Source: MWBF01 sp040772005
GTDB lineage: Bacteria; Chloroflexota; Anaerolineae; CG2-30-64-16
Assembly: GCA_040772005.1 (NCBI GenBank)
Contig: JAXGYZ010000003.1
Span: 558,001 to 622,000, forward strand
DNA length: 64,000 bases
Direction of reading: 5' to 3'
In this document: piece after piece, positions 9,065-18,354 of the stretch
Numbering within the stretch: position 1 is the stretch's first letter
Layout: every line of letters begins with the position of its first letter
Translations under genes and position numbers: made by a program
Notes under the pieces: model-generated
The model's input: only the letters and a program-made list of their open reading frames with translations
The model's database searches: none
Told to the model about the DNA's origin: nothing

Positions 9065-9076
9065 TTAGCTGGTTAA
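9065..9076 (-). promoter_or_regulatory. Candidate MarR operator
   Basis: TTAGCTGGTTAA is an imperfect inverted repeat (matching TTA-n-C-n2-G-n-TAA). It starts three bases downstream of the -10 box and covers the expected start site of the marR operon, which is a typical place for MarR autorepression. It is short, and the assignment rests mainly on position. Confidence 0.4.
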
Positions 9077-9078
9077 GT

Positions 9079-9106
9079 ATTATACGGGGCTTCTGGCAGA
9101 ATGCAA
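9079..9106 (-). promoter_or_regulatory. Promoter of the marR-ABC operon (TTGCAT-16-TATAAT)
   Basis: TTGCAT (9106-9101) and a perfect TATAAT (9084-9079) are 16 bases apart on the minus strand, about 33 bases before the marR start codon. Confidence 0.75.
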
Positions 9107-9147
9107 ATTCGGTATGGGGGGCTTGTACGAGGTTGCTGTCTGGAACT

Positions 9148-9942
9148 TCAGCGGATGGGCGCGTGGTGGCGAGCGATAATCGCCTGACCGGCAGGGCCGA
9201 GCACGAATTCGACGAATGCGCGGGCCTCACTGGAGGGGCGGGCGGGCATGTAGAGGTAGAGCGTGCGCAGCAAGTGATAGGCTTCGTTGGTGGCCGCAGG
9301 CATGACCCCTTCCATCGGCACAGCCCGAACATCCCCGGTCACGGCAGTCGTGCTCACATAGCCAACGGCCGTGCGATGGCGGGCAACGTAATCGACCACC
9401 GCAGACGAATTGGGCATGACGATGGCGTTCAGGGTTACGCGGTCGCCGCCCATGACCAGAGCCTCGAACGCGGCCCGCGTGCCGGAGCCTTCCTCGCGGC
9501 TCACCAGCCGCGGCCCGCCGCCTTCGCCGCCCAGCGCGGCCCAGTCGAGCGTCTCCCCGCGATAGAGTGCGCGCAGTTGGAGGATGGTCAGCCCGGCAAC
9601 AGGATTCTCGGGATGGACGATGACTGCCACCGCATCTCGGCCCACCGGCACAGCGGACAGGCCGGTCGGGGCGGCCGCGTTCGGCGTCAGCCACGCGACG
9701 GATGCGAGGTCCACCGCGCCGCGGCGCAGCTCGGCCACGCCCGCACTCGTTCCACCCCCGCGCACATCCACCAGGACGTGCGGCTGGCGTGCCTGGTACG
9801 CCGCTGCCAGCTCATTGAGTGCCGCGGCCATGCTCGTGGAGCCGGCGATGCGCAGTGCAGCGGGCGCGGGTGTTGCTACGCTCTGCGTCGTACAGGACGC
9901 GAGCGTGAGCAGGAGCAAGAGGAGCAGGGGCAGGCGACGCAT
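9148..9942 (-). CDS. PstS-like substrate-binding lipoprotein
   Basis: This 264-residue protein has a lipoprotein signal ending in LTLASC and then a phosphate-type periplasmic binding fold. The mature part begins LRIAGSTSMAAALNELA, the ligand-loop pattern of PstS proteins, and later has SREEGSGTRAAFEALV, the conserved SGT segment that contacts phosphate. No PstCAB genes are nearby. The gene follows uppP by 10 bases on the same strand, and uppP follows tgt by 51 bases, so the three may be co-transcribed. Phosphate or another oxyanion is the probable ligand. It may act as a free-standing binding protein or serve a transporter encoded elsewhere. Confidence 0.85.
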   Translation of the reverse strand: MRRLPLLLLLLLTLASCTTQSVATPAPAALRIAGSTSMAAALNELAAAYQARQPHVLVDVRGGGTSAGVAELRRGAVDLASVAWLTPNAAAPTGLSAVPVGRDAVAVIVHPENPVAGLTILQLRALYRGETLDWAALGGEGGGPRLVSREEGSGTRAAFEALVMGGDRVTLNAIVMPNSSAVVDYVARHRTAVGYVSTTAVTGDVRAVPMEGVMPAATNEAYHLLRTLYLYMPARPSSEARAFVEFVLGPAGQAIIARHHAPIR

Positions 9943-9952
9943 GACAGGACTC

Positions 9953-10789
9953 TTACCGCAAGACGTAGAGCAACAGCTCGGCGGTACCTATGATGACGCA
10001 GTAGGCCGCGAACACATACAGCTTGCCCTGTCGCAGGTAGGCCAGCAGGTAGCGGATGCAGAGGTAGCCGGCAATGGCCGCGGCCAGGAAGCCGGCGATG
10101 ACGACGGTCAGGTCGGGCGCAGGCTCATTGTTCAGCAGCACCTTCAGCAACTGCTGCGATCCGGCGCCGGCGATAATCGGGGCCGATAGCATGAAGCTGA
10201 AGCGCGCGGCAGCCTCGCGCGTCAGGCCGCGCGCCAGCCCCGTCGCGATGGTTGCCCCTGACCGGCTGATGCCGGGTGCAATCGCGAGGGCCTGGGCCAC
10301 GCCGATGGCCAGCGCGTCGGGGATCTTGAGCGTTTCCAGCTCGCGCGTGCGCTGTCCCAGCCGCTCGCTGACAATCAGGATGAGCGCCGTGACGAACAGG
10401 AAGGCGGCGACAGCCACCGGCGTGCCGAACAGGCTCTCGAAGAACTCATCGAACAGCACCCCGAGGACCACGGCAGGCAGCGTGCCCAGGATGATGCCCC
10501 AGGCGAGGCGGCTGTCAAGCGCAGCCAGCCGCCCACCCGGTGCGGCGTTCCACGGACCGCGCGTGGTCAGACTGGAGAAGAACCCGCGGATGACAGCCAG
10601 CCAGTCGCGCCAGAAGTAGGTGATGACGGCCAGCAGCGTGCCCCAGTGGACCATCGTGTCGAAAAGCAGACTGGGCGCGGGCCAGTTGAGGGCCCAGGGA
10701 ACGAGGACGAGATGGCCGGAGCTGCTGACCGGGATGAATTCGGTGAGCCCCTGGATGATGCCGAGAATGATCCCCTGAATCAGGTTCAT
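9953..10789 (-). CDS. uppP: Undecaprenyl-diphosphatase (UppP/BacA)
   Basis: UppP dephosphorylates undecaprenyl diphosphate and so recycles the lipid carrier for peptidoglycan and glycan export. The 278-residue membrane protein carries both family motifs: GLTEFIPVSSSGHLVL near the N-terminus, and PGISRSGATIATGLARG, which contains the catalytic Ser/Arg region. Eight or so hydrophobic segments and the length fit the family. ATG 10789 is preceded by GAAAGG. The gene lies between tgt and the PstS-like lipoprotein on the same strand. Confidence 0.95.
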   Translation of the reverse strand: MNLIQGIILGIIQGLTEFIPVSSSGHLVLVPWALNWPAPSLLFDTMVHWGTLLAVITYFWRDWLAVIRGFFSSLTTRGPWNAAPGGRLAALDSRLAWGIILGTLPAVVLGVLFDEFFESLFGTPVAVAAFLFVTALILIVSERLGQRTRELETLKIPDALAIGVAQALAIAPGISRSGATIATGLARGLTREAAARFSFMLSAPIIAGAGSQQLLKVLLNNEPAPDLTVVIAGFLAAAIAGYLCIRYLLAYLRQGKLYVFAAYCVIIGTAELLLYVLR

Positions 10790-10840
10790 GGCGTGCCTTT
10801 CACTACATGGAACGGTGAAGACCCGAAGTGCGCCAAGCGC

Positions 10841-12040
10841 TTATGACTTTTCGGCTTTGCGTTGTTCGCGTCCTGGCGGTTCAATCTTGCGACTCTTTAG
10901 CCGGGCTTCGTGCTGGGCGTGACGTACGGCCTGGTCGGGCAGCGCGTATTCGGCCAGGAACGCGGCGCGGAATGCCGGGAATGTGCCGCCGGTGATATGC
11001 TCGCGAATTTCTTCCATTAACCGCAGCATGAAATGGACGTTGTGCAGCGTCGCCAGGTGCAGGCCGAGGATCTCGCGTGCCTTGAACAGGTGGCGCAGAT
11101 ACGCGCGGCTGAAGTTCTGGCAGGTGTAGCACGTGCAGCCCGGCTCGACGGGCAGGGGGTCTGCGGTGTACCGGCTGTTGATGAGGTTCAGCCGGCCGCG
11201 GCGGGTGAGCAGGCCGCCGTTGCGTGCGGTGCGCGTGGGCAGCACGCAGTCGAAGATGTCGATGCCGCGCGCGACGCCCTCCACGATGTCCTCGGGCGCG
11301 CCGACGCCCATCAGATAGCGCGGCCTGTCGGCGGGCAGTTCTGGCACGACCGCGTCCAGCGTCGCATACATCTCCGCCTTGGTCTCGCCCACGCTCAGGC
11401 CGCCGATGGCATAGCCGGGGAAGTCCAGCGCGCGCAGGGTGCGGGCGCTCTCGATGCGCAGGTCTGCGAAGATGCCGCCCTGGACGATGCCGAACAGGGC
11501 CTGGTCGGGCCGCCGGTGCGCAGCCTGGCAGCGCGCGGCCCAGGCGTGGGTGCGCGCCATCGCCAACTCGTTGTAGCGGCGGTCGAGTGGCTCAGGGCAC
11601 TCGTCGAAGCACATGACGATGTCTGCGCCCAGGTCTTCCTGCGCCGCGATGGAGCTTTCCGGCGTGAAGCGATGCAGGCTGCCGTCGATGTGCGAGCGGA
11701 AGGTGACGCCGTCCGCATCCACCTTGCGCATTTGGGCGAGGCTGAACACCTGGAACCCGCCGGAGTCGGTGAGCATGGGGTGGGGCCAGCGCATGAAGCC
11801 GTGCAGCCCGCCGAAGTCACGCACGAGCGCGGTGCCGGGGCGCAGATACAGGTGATAGGTGTTGGACAGCACCAGTGTCGCGCCGAGCTGCGCCAGGTCG
11901 CGCGGGGTCAGCGTCTTGACCGTGGCTTGCGTGCCCACGGGCGCAAAGACCGGCGTCTCCAGCGTGCCGTGCGGGGTGGTGAAGGCGCCGCGGCGCGCGG
12001 CAGTCGTGCTATCCTGCGCAAGGAGAGTGAAATCGAACAT
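10841..12040 (-). CDS. tgt: tRNA-guanine transglycosylase (queuine tRNA-ribosyltransferase)
   Basis: Tgt exchanges guanine 34 of certain tRNAs for preQ1 in queuosine synthesis. The 399-residue protein begins MFDFTLLAQDSTTAARRGAF and contains LSNTYHLYLRPG, the active-site segments LTDSGGFQVFSL (catalytic Asp) and LMGVGAPEDIVEGVARGIDI with the nucleophile region FDCVLPTRTARNG, and the zinc site CTCYTCQNFSRAYLRHLF with its later His. The C-terminus has a basic tail. No Shine-Dalgarno sequence precedes ATG 12040. The promoter at 12050-12078 would start transcription only a few bases upstream, suggesting a leaderless transcript. uppP follows on the same strand. Confidence 0.96.
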   Translation of the reverse strand: MFDFTLLAQDSTTAARRGAFTTPHGTLETPVFAPVGTQATVKTLTPRDLAQLGATLVLSNTYHLYLRPGTALVRDFGGLHGFMRWPHPMLTDSGGFQVFSLAQMRKVDADGVTFRSHIDGSLHRFTPESSIAAQEDLGADIVMCFDECPEPLDRRYNELAMARTHAWAARCQAAHRRPDQALFGIVQGGIFADLRIESARTLRALDFPGYAIGGLSVGETKAEMYATLDAVVPELPADRPRYLMGVGAPEDIVEGVARGIDIFDCVLPTRTARNGGLLTRRGRLNLINSRYTADPLPVEPGCTCYTCQNFSRAYLRHLFKAREILGLHLATLHNVHFMLRLMEEIREHITGGTFPAFRAAFLAEYALPDQAVRHAQHEARLKSRKIEPPGREQRKAEKS

Positions 12041-12049
12041 GGCTGCGCA

Positions 12050-12078
12050 AGGTTAGCACCAGCCCGCAGCGTTGTCAA
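12050..12078 (-). promoter_or_regulatory. tgt promoter (TTGACA-17-TAACCT), near-leaderless
   Basis: TTGACA (12078-12073) and TAACCT (12055-12050) are spaced by 17 bases. The start site should fall near 12043, three bases before the tgt ATG, which would give an essentially leaderless mRNA. Confidence 0.65.
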
Positions 12079-12100
12079 AACGCATACCAACGAATCTCGA

Positions 12101-12240
12101 GGAAGCGAGGCTTCAGCCGGTCACACCCCTGCGTGCGTCCGCATCTGAAGCCTCGACTCCATATGCGCGCTGAAGCAGTGGACGGCGGCGCTGCAGGTGC
12201 TGGCGAGCGGGACTCGACTCCATATGCGCGCTGAAGCAGT
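12101..12240. repeat. Family A element, variant copy with a 28-bp direct repeat
   Basis: GAAGCGAGGCTTCAGCCGGT and CTGAAGCCTCGACTCC mark a family A palindrome at 12101-12160. The sequence CTCGACTCCATATGCGCGCT, with the following GAAGCAGT, occurs at about 12152 and again at about 12213, so part of the element is duplicated in tandem. Confidence 0.7.
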
Positions 12241-12261
12241 TCCAAGTGTGCGGGCGCACAA

Positions 12262-12400
12262 GCATCCTGAGCGGGTGGACGGCTCAATATACGTGACAGG
12301 ATGCGGTTAGTCGAAGGATGCGGCCCTTTGGGCTGGTCTGCTCCGGCGCCCTTCGACTGCGGGACGGCCAAAAAGCGGGCCGTCCCTCCGCTCAGGGTGC
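12262..12400. repeat. Family D palindromic element (GCATCCTGAGCGG), copy 1
   Basis: The left end GCATCCTGAGCGGGTGGACG and the right end CCGCTCAGGGTGC are near inverted copies. Inside, GTCGAAGGATGC and CCCTTCGACTGC form a second pair, and GGGACGGCC/GGCCGTCCC a third. A second copy with the same order of motifs is at 39922-40047. Confidence 0.75.
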
Positions 12401-12502
12401 CTCCGCTGACGGCTACATCTGGAGTTCCTGTGCGCGGCGTGGCTGACTGTGGTATACTCCCAGACAGGTTGTCGTTGGGGGATCCATCACAAGGAGGGAG
12501 CT

Positions 12503-13609
12503 ATGCCTTTCGGTGAGATCTTCGTGGGCACGTTCCGCCAGATCTGGCAGCACAAGAAACTGTGGCTCTTCGGTCTGCTGGCGACGCTCTTGAGCAGCGC
12601 CGGCCTGGGCCTCTATCAGCTTTTCGGCATCCGGGGGCAGGGCGACTATATGCAGTTCATGTCGCGCTTCATGCAGAACCCTGCGAGGTTGCCGCGGGGC
12701 CTCGGCGCTGATCTTATGGCCAGCCTGAGTGCTCTCTGGATCGGGCTGTCCCTACTGATCGTCTTCGGACTCGTCGGCTACATCGTCAGCCTGGTCATGC
12801 GCGGCGCAATCATGCACGAGGCCGCGATCGCGTGGGCCGGCGGAGAGACGGACACCAGCCGGGGCGTGAGCGCAGGCGTGGGCAGGGCAGTCTATGTCTT
12901 TCTGTTGGACCTGCTGTGGGGCCTCGTGCCGTTCCTCCTGGCCTGTGGCGTCATGACTGGCTTGTTGGCGATACTGTTTGGGGTGATAGCCACCAATGGC
13001 GGCGAGGGCTGGGGCGTTTTCTTTGGCCTCCTTTTCTTTGGGTTCCTGTGTTCAGCCGTGTTGGTCGGTTTGCTGTTGGCCGTCTTCACGGCCATCTTCC
13101 CGCCGCTCATGTACCAGTCCGCGGTCGTGGGCGGCCGCAGCTTCGGTGAGGCGGTCCGCGAGGGCTGGCGGCTGACGGCGAGCAACCTGGGCTCGCTCAT
13201 CATCTTCTGGCTGCTGCTGCTACTGCTGTCGTTCGTCCTGAGTGCGCTCATCCAGGCGATCATGCTGCCTCTGACGCTGCCGTGGATGGGCTCGTGGATG
13301 ACGGACTGGAGCGCGGCCCTGGATAACTTCATGCGCGACGGCCAGCTCGATATGCCGCCGCTGCGCGCCGGCTGGCTGATTGTCAGCGGGGTGGTGTCGG
13401 TGGTGCTGTCGCTGCTGGTGAACAGCTTCCTGCTGACGTTCCGGCACACGCTGTATGCGGAGGTCTACCGCCGGCTGACGGGGGCAGTGCCGCCGGTCGC
13501 GCCAGTCGAGGCGGTCGTACCGCTTGCGCCGGTCGAACCCCTGCCCCCGTCGGACATCTTCGTGCCGGATGAGCCGTCTGCGGATGACGAGGAGCCGCGC
13601 GTGGGGTGA
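12503..13609 (+). CDS. Polytopic membrane protein of unknown function
   Basis: This 368-residue protein has about six hydrophobic segments and starts MPFGEIFVGTFRQIWQHKKL. That N-terminus resembles uncharacterised bacterial proteins related to the membrane domain of glycerophosphodiester phosphodiesterases and DUF975-type families. No catalytic motif is visible. A strong AAGGAGGGAG precedes ATG 12503 and a -10-like TATACT lies at 12453-12458. The C-terminus is a soluble Pro/Val/Glu-rich tail. The TGA stop lies in a GGGGTGA-CC-TCACCCC palindrome. The next gene is convergent, so it is probably transcribed alone. Confidence 0.8.
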   Translation: MPFGEIFVGTFRQIWQHKKLWLFGLLATLLSSAGLGLYQLFGIRGQGDYMQFMSRFMQNPARLPRGLGADLMASLSALWIGLSLLIVFGLVGYIVSLVMRGAIMHEAAIAWAGGETDTSRGVSAGVGRAVYVFLLDLLWGLVPFLLACGVMTGLLAILFGVIATNGGEGWGVFFGLLFFGFLCSAVLVGLLLAVFTAIFPPLMYQSAVVGGRSFGEAVREGWRLTASNLGSLIIFWLLLLLLSFVLSALIQAIMLPLTLPWMGSWMTDWSAALDNFMRDGQLDMPPLRAGWLIVSGVVSVVLSLLVNSFLLTFRHTLYAEVYRRLTGAVPPVAPVEAVVPLAPVEPLPPSDIFVPDEPSADDEEPRVG

Positions 13610-13618
13610 CCTCACCCC
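13603..13618. repeat. GGGGTGA palindrome containing a stop codon
   Basis: GGGGTGA and TCACCCC pair around CC, and the stop codon of the 12503-13609 gene is the TGA of the left arm. The sequence CCTCACCCCCAGCCCC resembles one end of the element at 36797-36860. Confidence 0.5.
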
Positions 13619-13646
13619 CAGCCCCGGGGAGTTATTGTGAATAAAA

Positions 13647-13681
13647 AGAGGGCGTGCGGCTCAAGAAGCCGCACGCCCTCT
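13647..13681 (-). terminator. Terminator of the fmdB-like gene
   Basis: A perfect 15-bp stem (AGAGGGCGTGCGGCT pairing with its complement) with a five-base loop is followed on the minus strand by TTTTTATTC. It lies 23 bases beyond the FmdB stop codon. There is no T-run on the plus side. Confidence 0.88.
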
Positions 13682-13704
13682 CTGATGAAACATCCCGAAG
13701 GTCT

Positions 13705-14034
13705 CTAGCTGTCCTTCTTCGCTGTGGACCCCGCCGCCGGCGTCGAAGCGTCACCGCCGCCGGTCATCGGCGCGGTCTTGCTCGTGTCGGCCTTGGCATC
13801 TGCCGGCCGGGCTTCCTCTTCTTTCTTCTTGCCGCCCGGAATGCCCGTGGACGACTTGCCCTTGTTATCCGTTACATAAAAGCCGGAGCCCTTGAAAATC
13901 ACTCCGACCGGCTGCATGACGCGGTGAACGTGACCGCCACACTCGGGGCAGTCAGTCAGCGACGGGTCCGTCATGCGCTGCAGGCGCTCGAACCGCACGC
14001 CGCACTGTTCGCATTCGTATTCATAAGTCGGCAT
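13705..14034 (-). CDS. FmdB-family zinc ribbon protein
   Basis: This small protein (109 residues) begins MPTYEYECEQCGVRFERLQR and has the second cysteine pair in DCPECGGHVHRVM, the zinc ribbon of the FmdB/CxxC_CxxC_SSSS family (a regulatory protein family of unclear role). The family motif GVIFKGSGFYVTDNK follows, then a Lys/Glu then Ala/Thr/Gly-rich tail. I start at ATG 14034, since the open frame upstream to 14283 runs through a repeat element. A strong promoter at 14141-14169 and a strong terminator at 13647-13681 bracket the gene, so it is monocistronic. Confidence 0.92.
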   Translation of the reverse strand: MPTYEYECEQCGVRFERLQRMTDPSLTDCPECGGHVHRVMQPVGVIFKGSGFYVTDNKGKSSTGIPGGKKKEEEARPADAKADTSKTAPMTGGGDASTPAAGSTAKKDS

Positions 14035-14084
14035 CGTACATCCCCCACCTGGGAAAGCCCAACCTGGGCCGCATTTCCTAACAC

Positions 14085-14136
14085 TCAGACCTCCGAGGCC
14101 GTGCGACGCGGTCGCCTGGACACCTCGGAGGCTGAG
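14085..14136. repeat. CCTCCGAGG inverted repeat in the fmdB leader
   Basis: CTCAGACCTCCGAGG and CCTCGGAGGCTGAG form a nearly perfect stem with a 23-base loop. It lies in the expected 5' untranslated region of the fmdB-like gene, immediately after the -10 box. It could be a repeat element or a leader structure. Confidence 0.55.
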
Positions 14137-14140
14137 AGGA

Positions 14141-14169
14141 ATTATACCCCATACGGCAGGGTTTGACAA
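14141..14169 (-). promoter_or_regulatory. Promoter of the fmdB-like gene (TTGTCA-17-TATAAT)
   Basis: TTGTCA (14169-14164) and a perfect TATAAT (14146-14141) are 17 bases apart on the minus strand, about 105 bases before the start codon. Confidence 0.75.
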
Positions 14170-14186
14170 ATCAGGCGAAGAAACCG

Positions 14187-14357
14187 GGTGCGTTTCATAC
14201 TGGGGGCGAACGCGGCCAGCGCGCATACGCGAATGGCGCTGCGGCGCTGGGCACGGATACACGAATATCCCGCCGCGGCGCACACGATTCGCGTATTCGT
14301 GGCGCGTCAGCGCATTCGTTTATCCGCGATGGCCGCGCCCCCAACGTGAAACGCACC
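14187..14357. repeat. Family B palindromic element, full copy (171 bp)
   Basis: The outer arms GGTGCGTTTCA and TGAAACGCACC enclose a series of smaller inverted repeats built from CGCGAATACGC-like and ATTCGTGG-like units and GCGATGGCCGCG. Other copies are at 25672-25800, 33881-34060, 47524-47609 (half) and 56432-56590. A 72-base stretch is identical to the 47524 copy, so at least one duplication is recent. Confidence 0.85.
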
Positions 14358-14359
14358 CA

Positions 14360-14411
14360 AGAAACCCGTTCTCGTGCGAAACTACGGTTTCGCCTGAGGA
14401 AACGGGTTTCT
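14360..14411. repeat. AGAAACCCGTT nested palindrome
   Basis: The outer arms AGAAACCCGTT and AACGGGTTTCT enclose GAAAC-tac-GTTTC-like inner arms. It lies just beyond the fhs stop on the minus strand but has no T-run, so it may act as a weak terminator or be another dispersed palindrome. Confidence 0.55.
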
Positions 14412-14422
14412 GCAACAGCTTC

Positions 14423-16297
<1,875 letters not shown>

Positions 16298-16366
16298 GCG
16301 GTTGTGGACCTCCGTGGTGGGCTGTTGAGGATAGTGGGCATGGGCAAGTCCCATGAGATTTGGACG

Positions 16367-16395
16367 ATTATAGCGCGTTCACGGACATTATGCAA
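16367..16395 (-). promoter_or_regulatory. fhs promoter (TTGCAT-17-TATAAT)
   Basis: TTGCAT (16395-16390) and perfect TATAAT (16372-16367) are spaced by 17 bases, about 70 bases before the fhs start codon. The same -35 hexamer occurs upstream of nusA and marR. Confidence 0.8.
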
Positions 16396-16535
16396 TAAGC
16401 AGCCTGTGTGAAAAAACAGCGCGACCTTTTGTGGCGGCCTTCGTCTAAGTGAGTAGTAATTGCTGTTGAGCCACACTGATGTATTCCAGCATCGTGCTGG
16501 GTGCATCGGGCAACTGCCATAATGGAGGCAACTGG

Positions 16536-17006
16536 ATGGCACTTTATGTTCGGACCCTTAAGTCAGAGGAAACCAGCCGGGTGGACGAAATCTTGCGCGG
16601 GCTCGATCCAGAGCTGGCTCGGCGCGCCCGGATCGTGCAGCTCTCGGCGCAGCGGATGGGCGTGCACGAGATCAGTCGGATGGTGGGATTGCACCCCATC
16701 AATGTGCGCAAGTGGATCCACCGTTTCAACCGGATGGGCATCAACGGGCTGTTCCCGCGCCGTTCACCGGGTCGTCCGCGTCTGTTCAGCGAGGAGCAGC
16801 GCCGTGCCATCGTCGGGCTGGCTACCACGGACCCGCAGGACCTGGGGCTGGGCTTCGATTCCTGGTCTTTGCAGCGCCTGCGCATGCACCTGGTGAAGCA
16901 GGGGATGACGCCTGACATCAGCGCCGAAACCATCCGGCAGGAGCTGCTGCGCAGCGGGCTGGTTTTTGAGGATCGCCGTTGGGTGACGCCGGAGGCGACG
17001 CGGTGA
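16536..17006 (+). CDS. Stand-alone HTH protein related to IS630-type transposase N-termini
   Basis: The 156-residue product has two helix-turn-helix-like units. The first is around QRMGVHEISRMVGLHPINVR, followed by KWIHRFNRMGINGLFPRRSP. The second winged unit ends in the ISAETIRQELLRSGLVFED pattern. This is the DNA-binding half of IS630/Tc1-type transposases, but no DDE catalytic domain follows and no terminal repeats are visible. It is either a domesticated regulator or a truncated transposase. ATG 16536 has GGAGG nine bases upstream, which suggests it is expressed. Its TGA stop lies in the GGTGA repeat array at 17001. Confidence 0.72.
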   Translation: MALYVRTLKSEETSRVDEILRGLDPELARRARIVQLSAQRMGVHEISRMVGLHPINVRKWIHRFNRMGINGLFPRRSPGRPRLFSEEQRRAIVGLATTDPQDLGLGFDSWSLQRLRMHLVKQGMTPDISAETIRQELLRSGLVFEDRRWVTPEATR

Positions 17007-17146
17007 TACGGTGAAGAGGTGACGGGGTGAAGAGGTGACAAGGTGATTCCGGGTTGCGCCTTTTTTCCATCTTTACGGGTCTTCTCTATTATTGCTAGGC
17101 CCTGCCTGTCCACATCACCCCGTCACCTTGTCACCTTGTCACCGTG
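17001..17146. repeat. GGTGAC inverted array ending two convergent genes
   Basis: Direct repeats of GTGAAGAGGTGAC and GGTGACAAGGTGA on the left are mirrored on the right by TCACCCCG and TCACCTTGTCACC units, with about 70 unique bases between. The stop codon of the HTH gene (17004-17006) is in the left arm. The stop of the convergent propeller gene (17141-17139) is in the right arm. Confidence 0.8.
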
Positions 17147-18320
17147 CAAGGAGCAGCGGAATCCAGAGTCTGTACGGCCACTCGGTTTCCTGGCTGCTCG
17201 CAAAGATGCTGATGTTCCCCGGTTGGTAGACCTGCACCCAGCCGACCATCACGCCCCCGGTCGTCGTTGGCACCAGTGTTACATCCTTCAAGGTCCCTGA
17301 GCCTGCGGGGATCACTTCCGGCTTGCCCCAGCTCAGCGTGCCCCGGTGGGACACGCGCACGATATCGCCTTCATCCCAGGCGATGTGCAGGCGGGTGTCG
17401 TTCGCGGCCGCGATCCGTGGGCCGCGGGCCGCACCGGCCACTTGGACCACGGTCTCCGGGTCCGGCCAATAATACTCCCGGCCAAACGCATACCGCACCG
17501 TCGCGCCCCCATCGACCCAGGTCAGGTGTCCGAAGCCATTGGGTGTGACGGTGACATGCGCGCCGATGGAATCTGTGGCGGGCGCATCTGAGACATTGAT
17601 GGCGAGCGTCCAGGCGCCCGCGATCCGCTGGCCGCTGTAGATTTCGAACAGGCCGGTCGGGTTTGTCTGCGCGGGGAGCCGGTCCTGCCAGGCCACGAAG
17701 ATGACCCCCTGCGGTGAGACGGCAATCGAAGGGGACTGCCCGCGCGCGTGAGGAATCGCGTTGCTGCTCCAGAAGCCGCCCTGCCAGCTCCCTGCATAGA
17801 TGGTCCAGTAGCCCGGCGCGTTGTCCATCCAGGCTGCATGTAAGCTCCCATCCGGGCCGGCGGCCAGGACCGGGTTCGCCGAGACGCCGTATGTACGTGA
17901 GACGTTGATGGGCAGTGACCAACGGTTATCGCGCAGCGTGACATGAAAAATGTCGTAGTCGCCGAGAAACTGATTGGCGAAGACGGCGTGGAGCACGCCC
18001 TTGCTGTCCAGGGCCAGCGATGGCGACAGGCCCGCGGCAACCCGGACCGCCTCTGTCCAGGCGGCGCCCGGTTTGTGGACGGCATAGTAGATGGTGCCTT
18101 CGGACTCCCACATGGCGTGGGCTTTGCCGTCAGGCGTGTAAGCCAGGGCCGGGCGAGCTGCGTCGGGCAATCCGGTGGCGATGGCGAACGGTGCGGACCA
18201 GGGCGTCACGTCCGTATCGGCGCGGGCCGCCGGCAGGCGCGCGGCAAGACTGCCGCTGGCCAGCATGACTGCAAGCAGCAACCGGATGATGTTACGCACA
18301 GGCCCCGGCTTGATCGTCAC
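17139..18320 (-). CDS. Secreted beta-propeller-like protein
   Basis: This 393-residue protein has an N-terminal signal peptide (hydrophobic LLLAVMLASGSLAARLPAA) and then about seven repeats of the type LAYTPDGKAHAMWES, LALDSKGVLHAVFAN, LAAGPDGSLHAAWMD, IAVSPQGVIFVAWQD and VTPNGFGHLTWVD. These are the blade pattern of sialidase/BNR-like propellers, but no catalytic sialidase residues can be assigned. The start is GTG 18320, five bases after GGGAGG. It ends in the hydrophobic WIPLLLAR, similar to short C-terminal segments common on exported Chloroflexota proteins. It is the last gene of the sigma-factor operon, 34 bases after the DUF5666 gene. Confidence 0.75.
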   Translation of the reverse strand: MTIKPGPVRNIIRLLLAVMLASGSLAARLPAARADTDVTPWSAPFAIATGLPDAARPALAYTPDGKAHAMWESEGTIYYAVHKPGAAWTEAVRVAAGLSPSLALDSKGVLHAVFANQFLGDYDIFHVTLRDNRWSLPINVSRTYGVSANPVLAAGPDGSLHAAWMDNAPGYWTIYAGSWQGGFWSSNAIPHARGQSPSIAVSPQGVIFVAWQDRLPAQTNPTGLFEIYSGQRIAGAWTLAINVSDAPATDSIGAHVTVTPNGFGHLTWVDGGATVRYAFGREYYWPDPETVVQVAGAARGPRIAAANDTRLHIAWDEGDIVRVSHRGTLSWGKPEVIPAGSGTLKDVTLVPTTTGGVMVGWVQVYQPGNISIFASSQETEWPYRLWIPLLLAR

Positions 18321-18354
18321 CGGCCTCCCAGCCGCCTCCCGTCGGCAGTTTATT

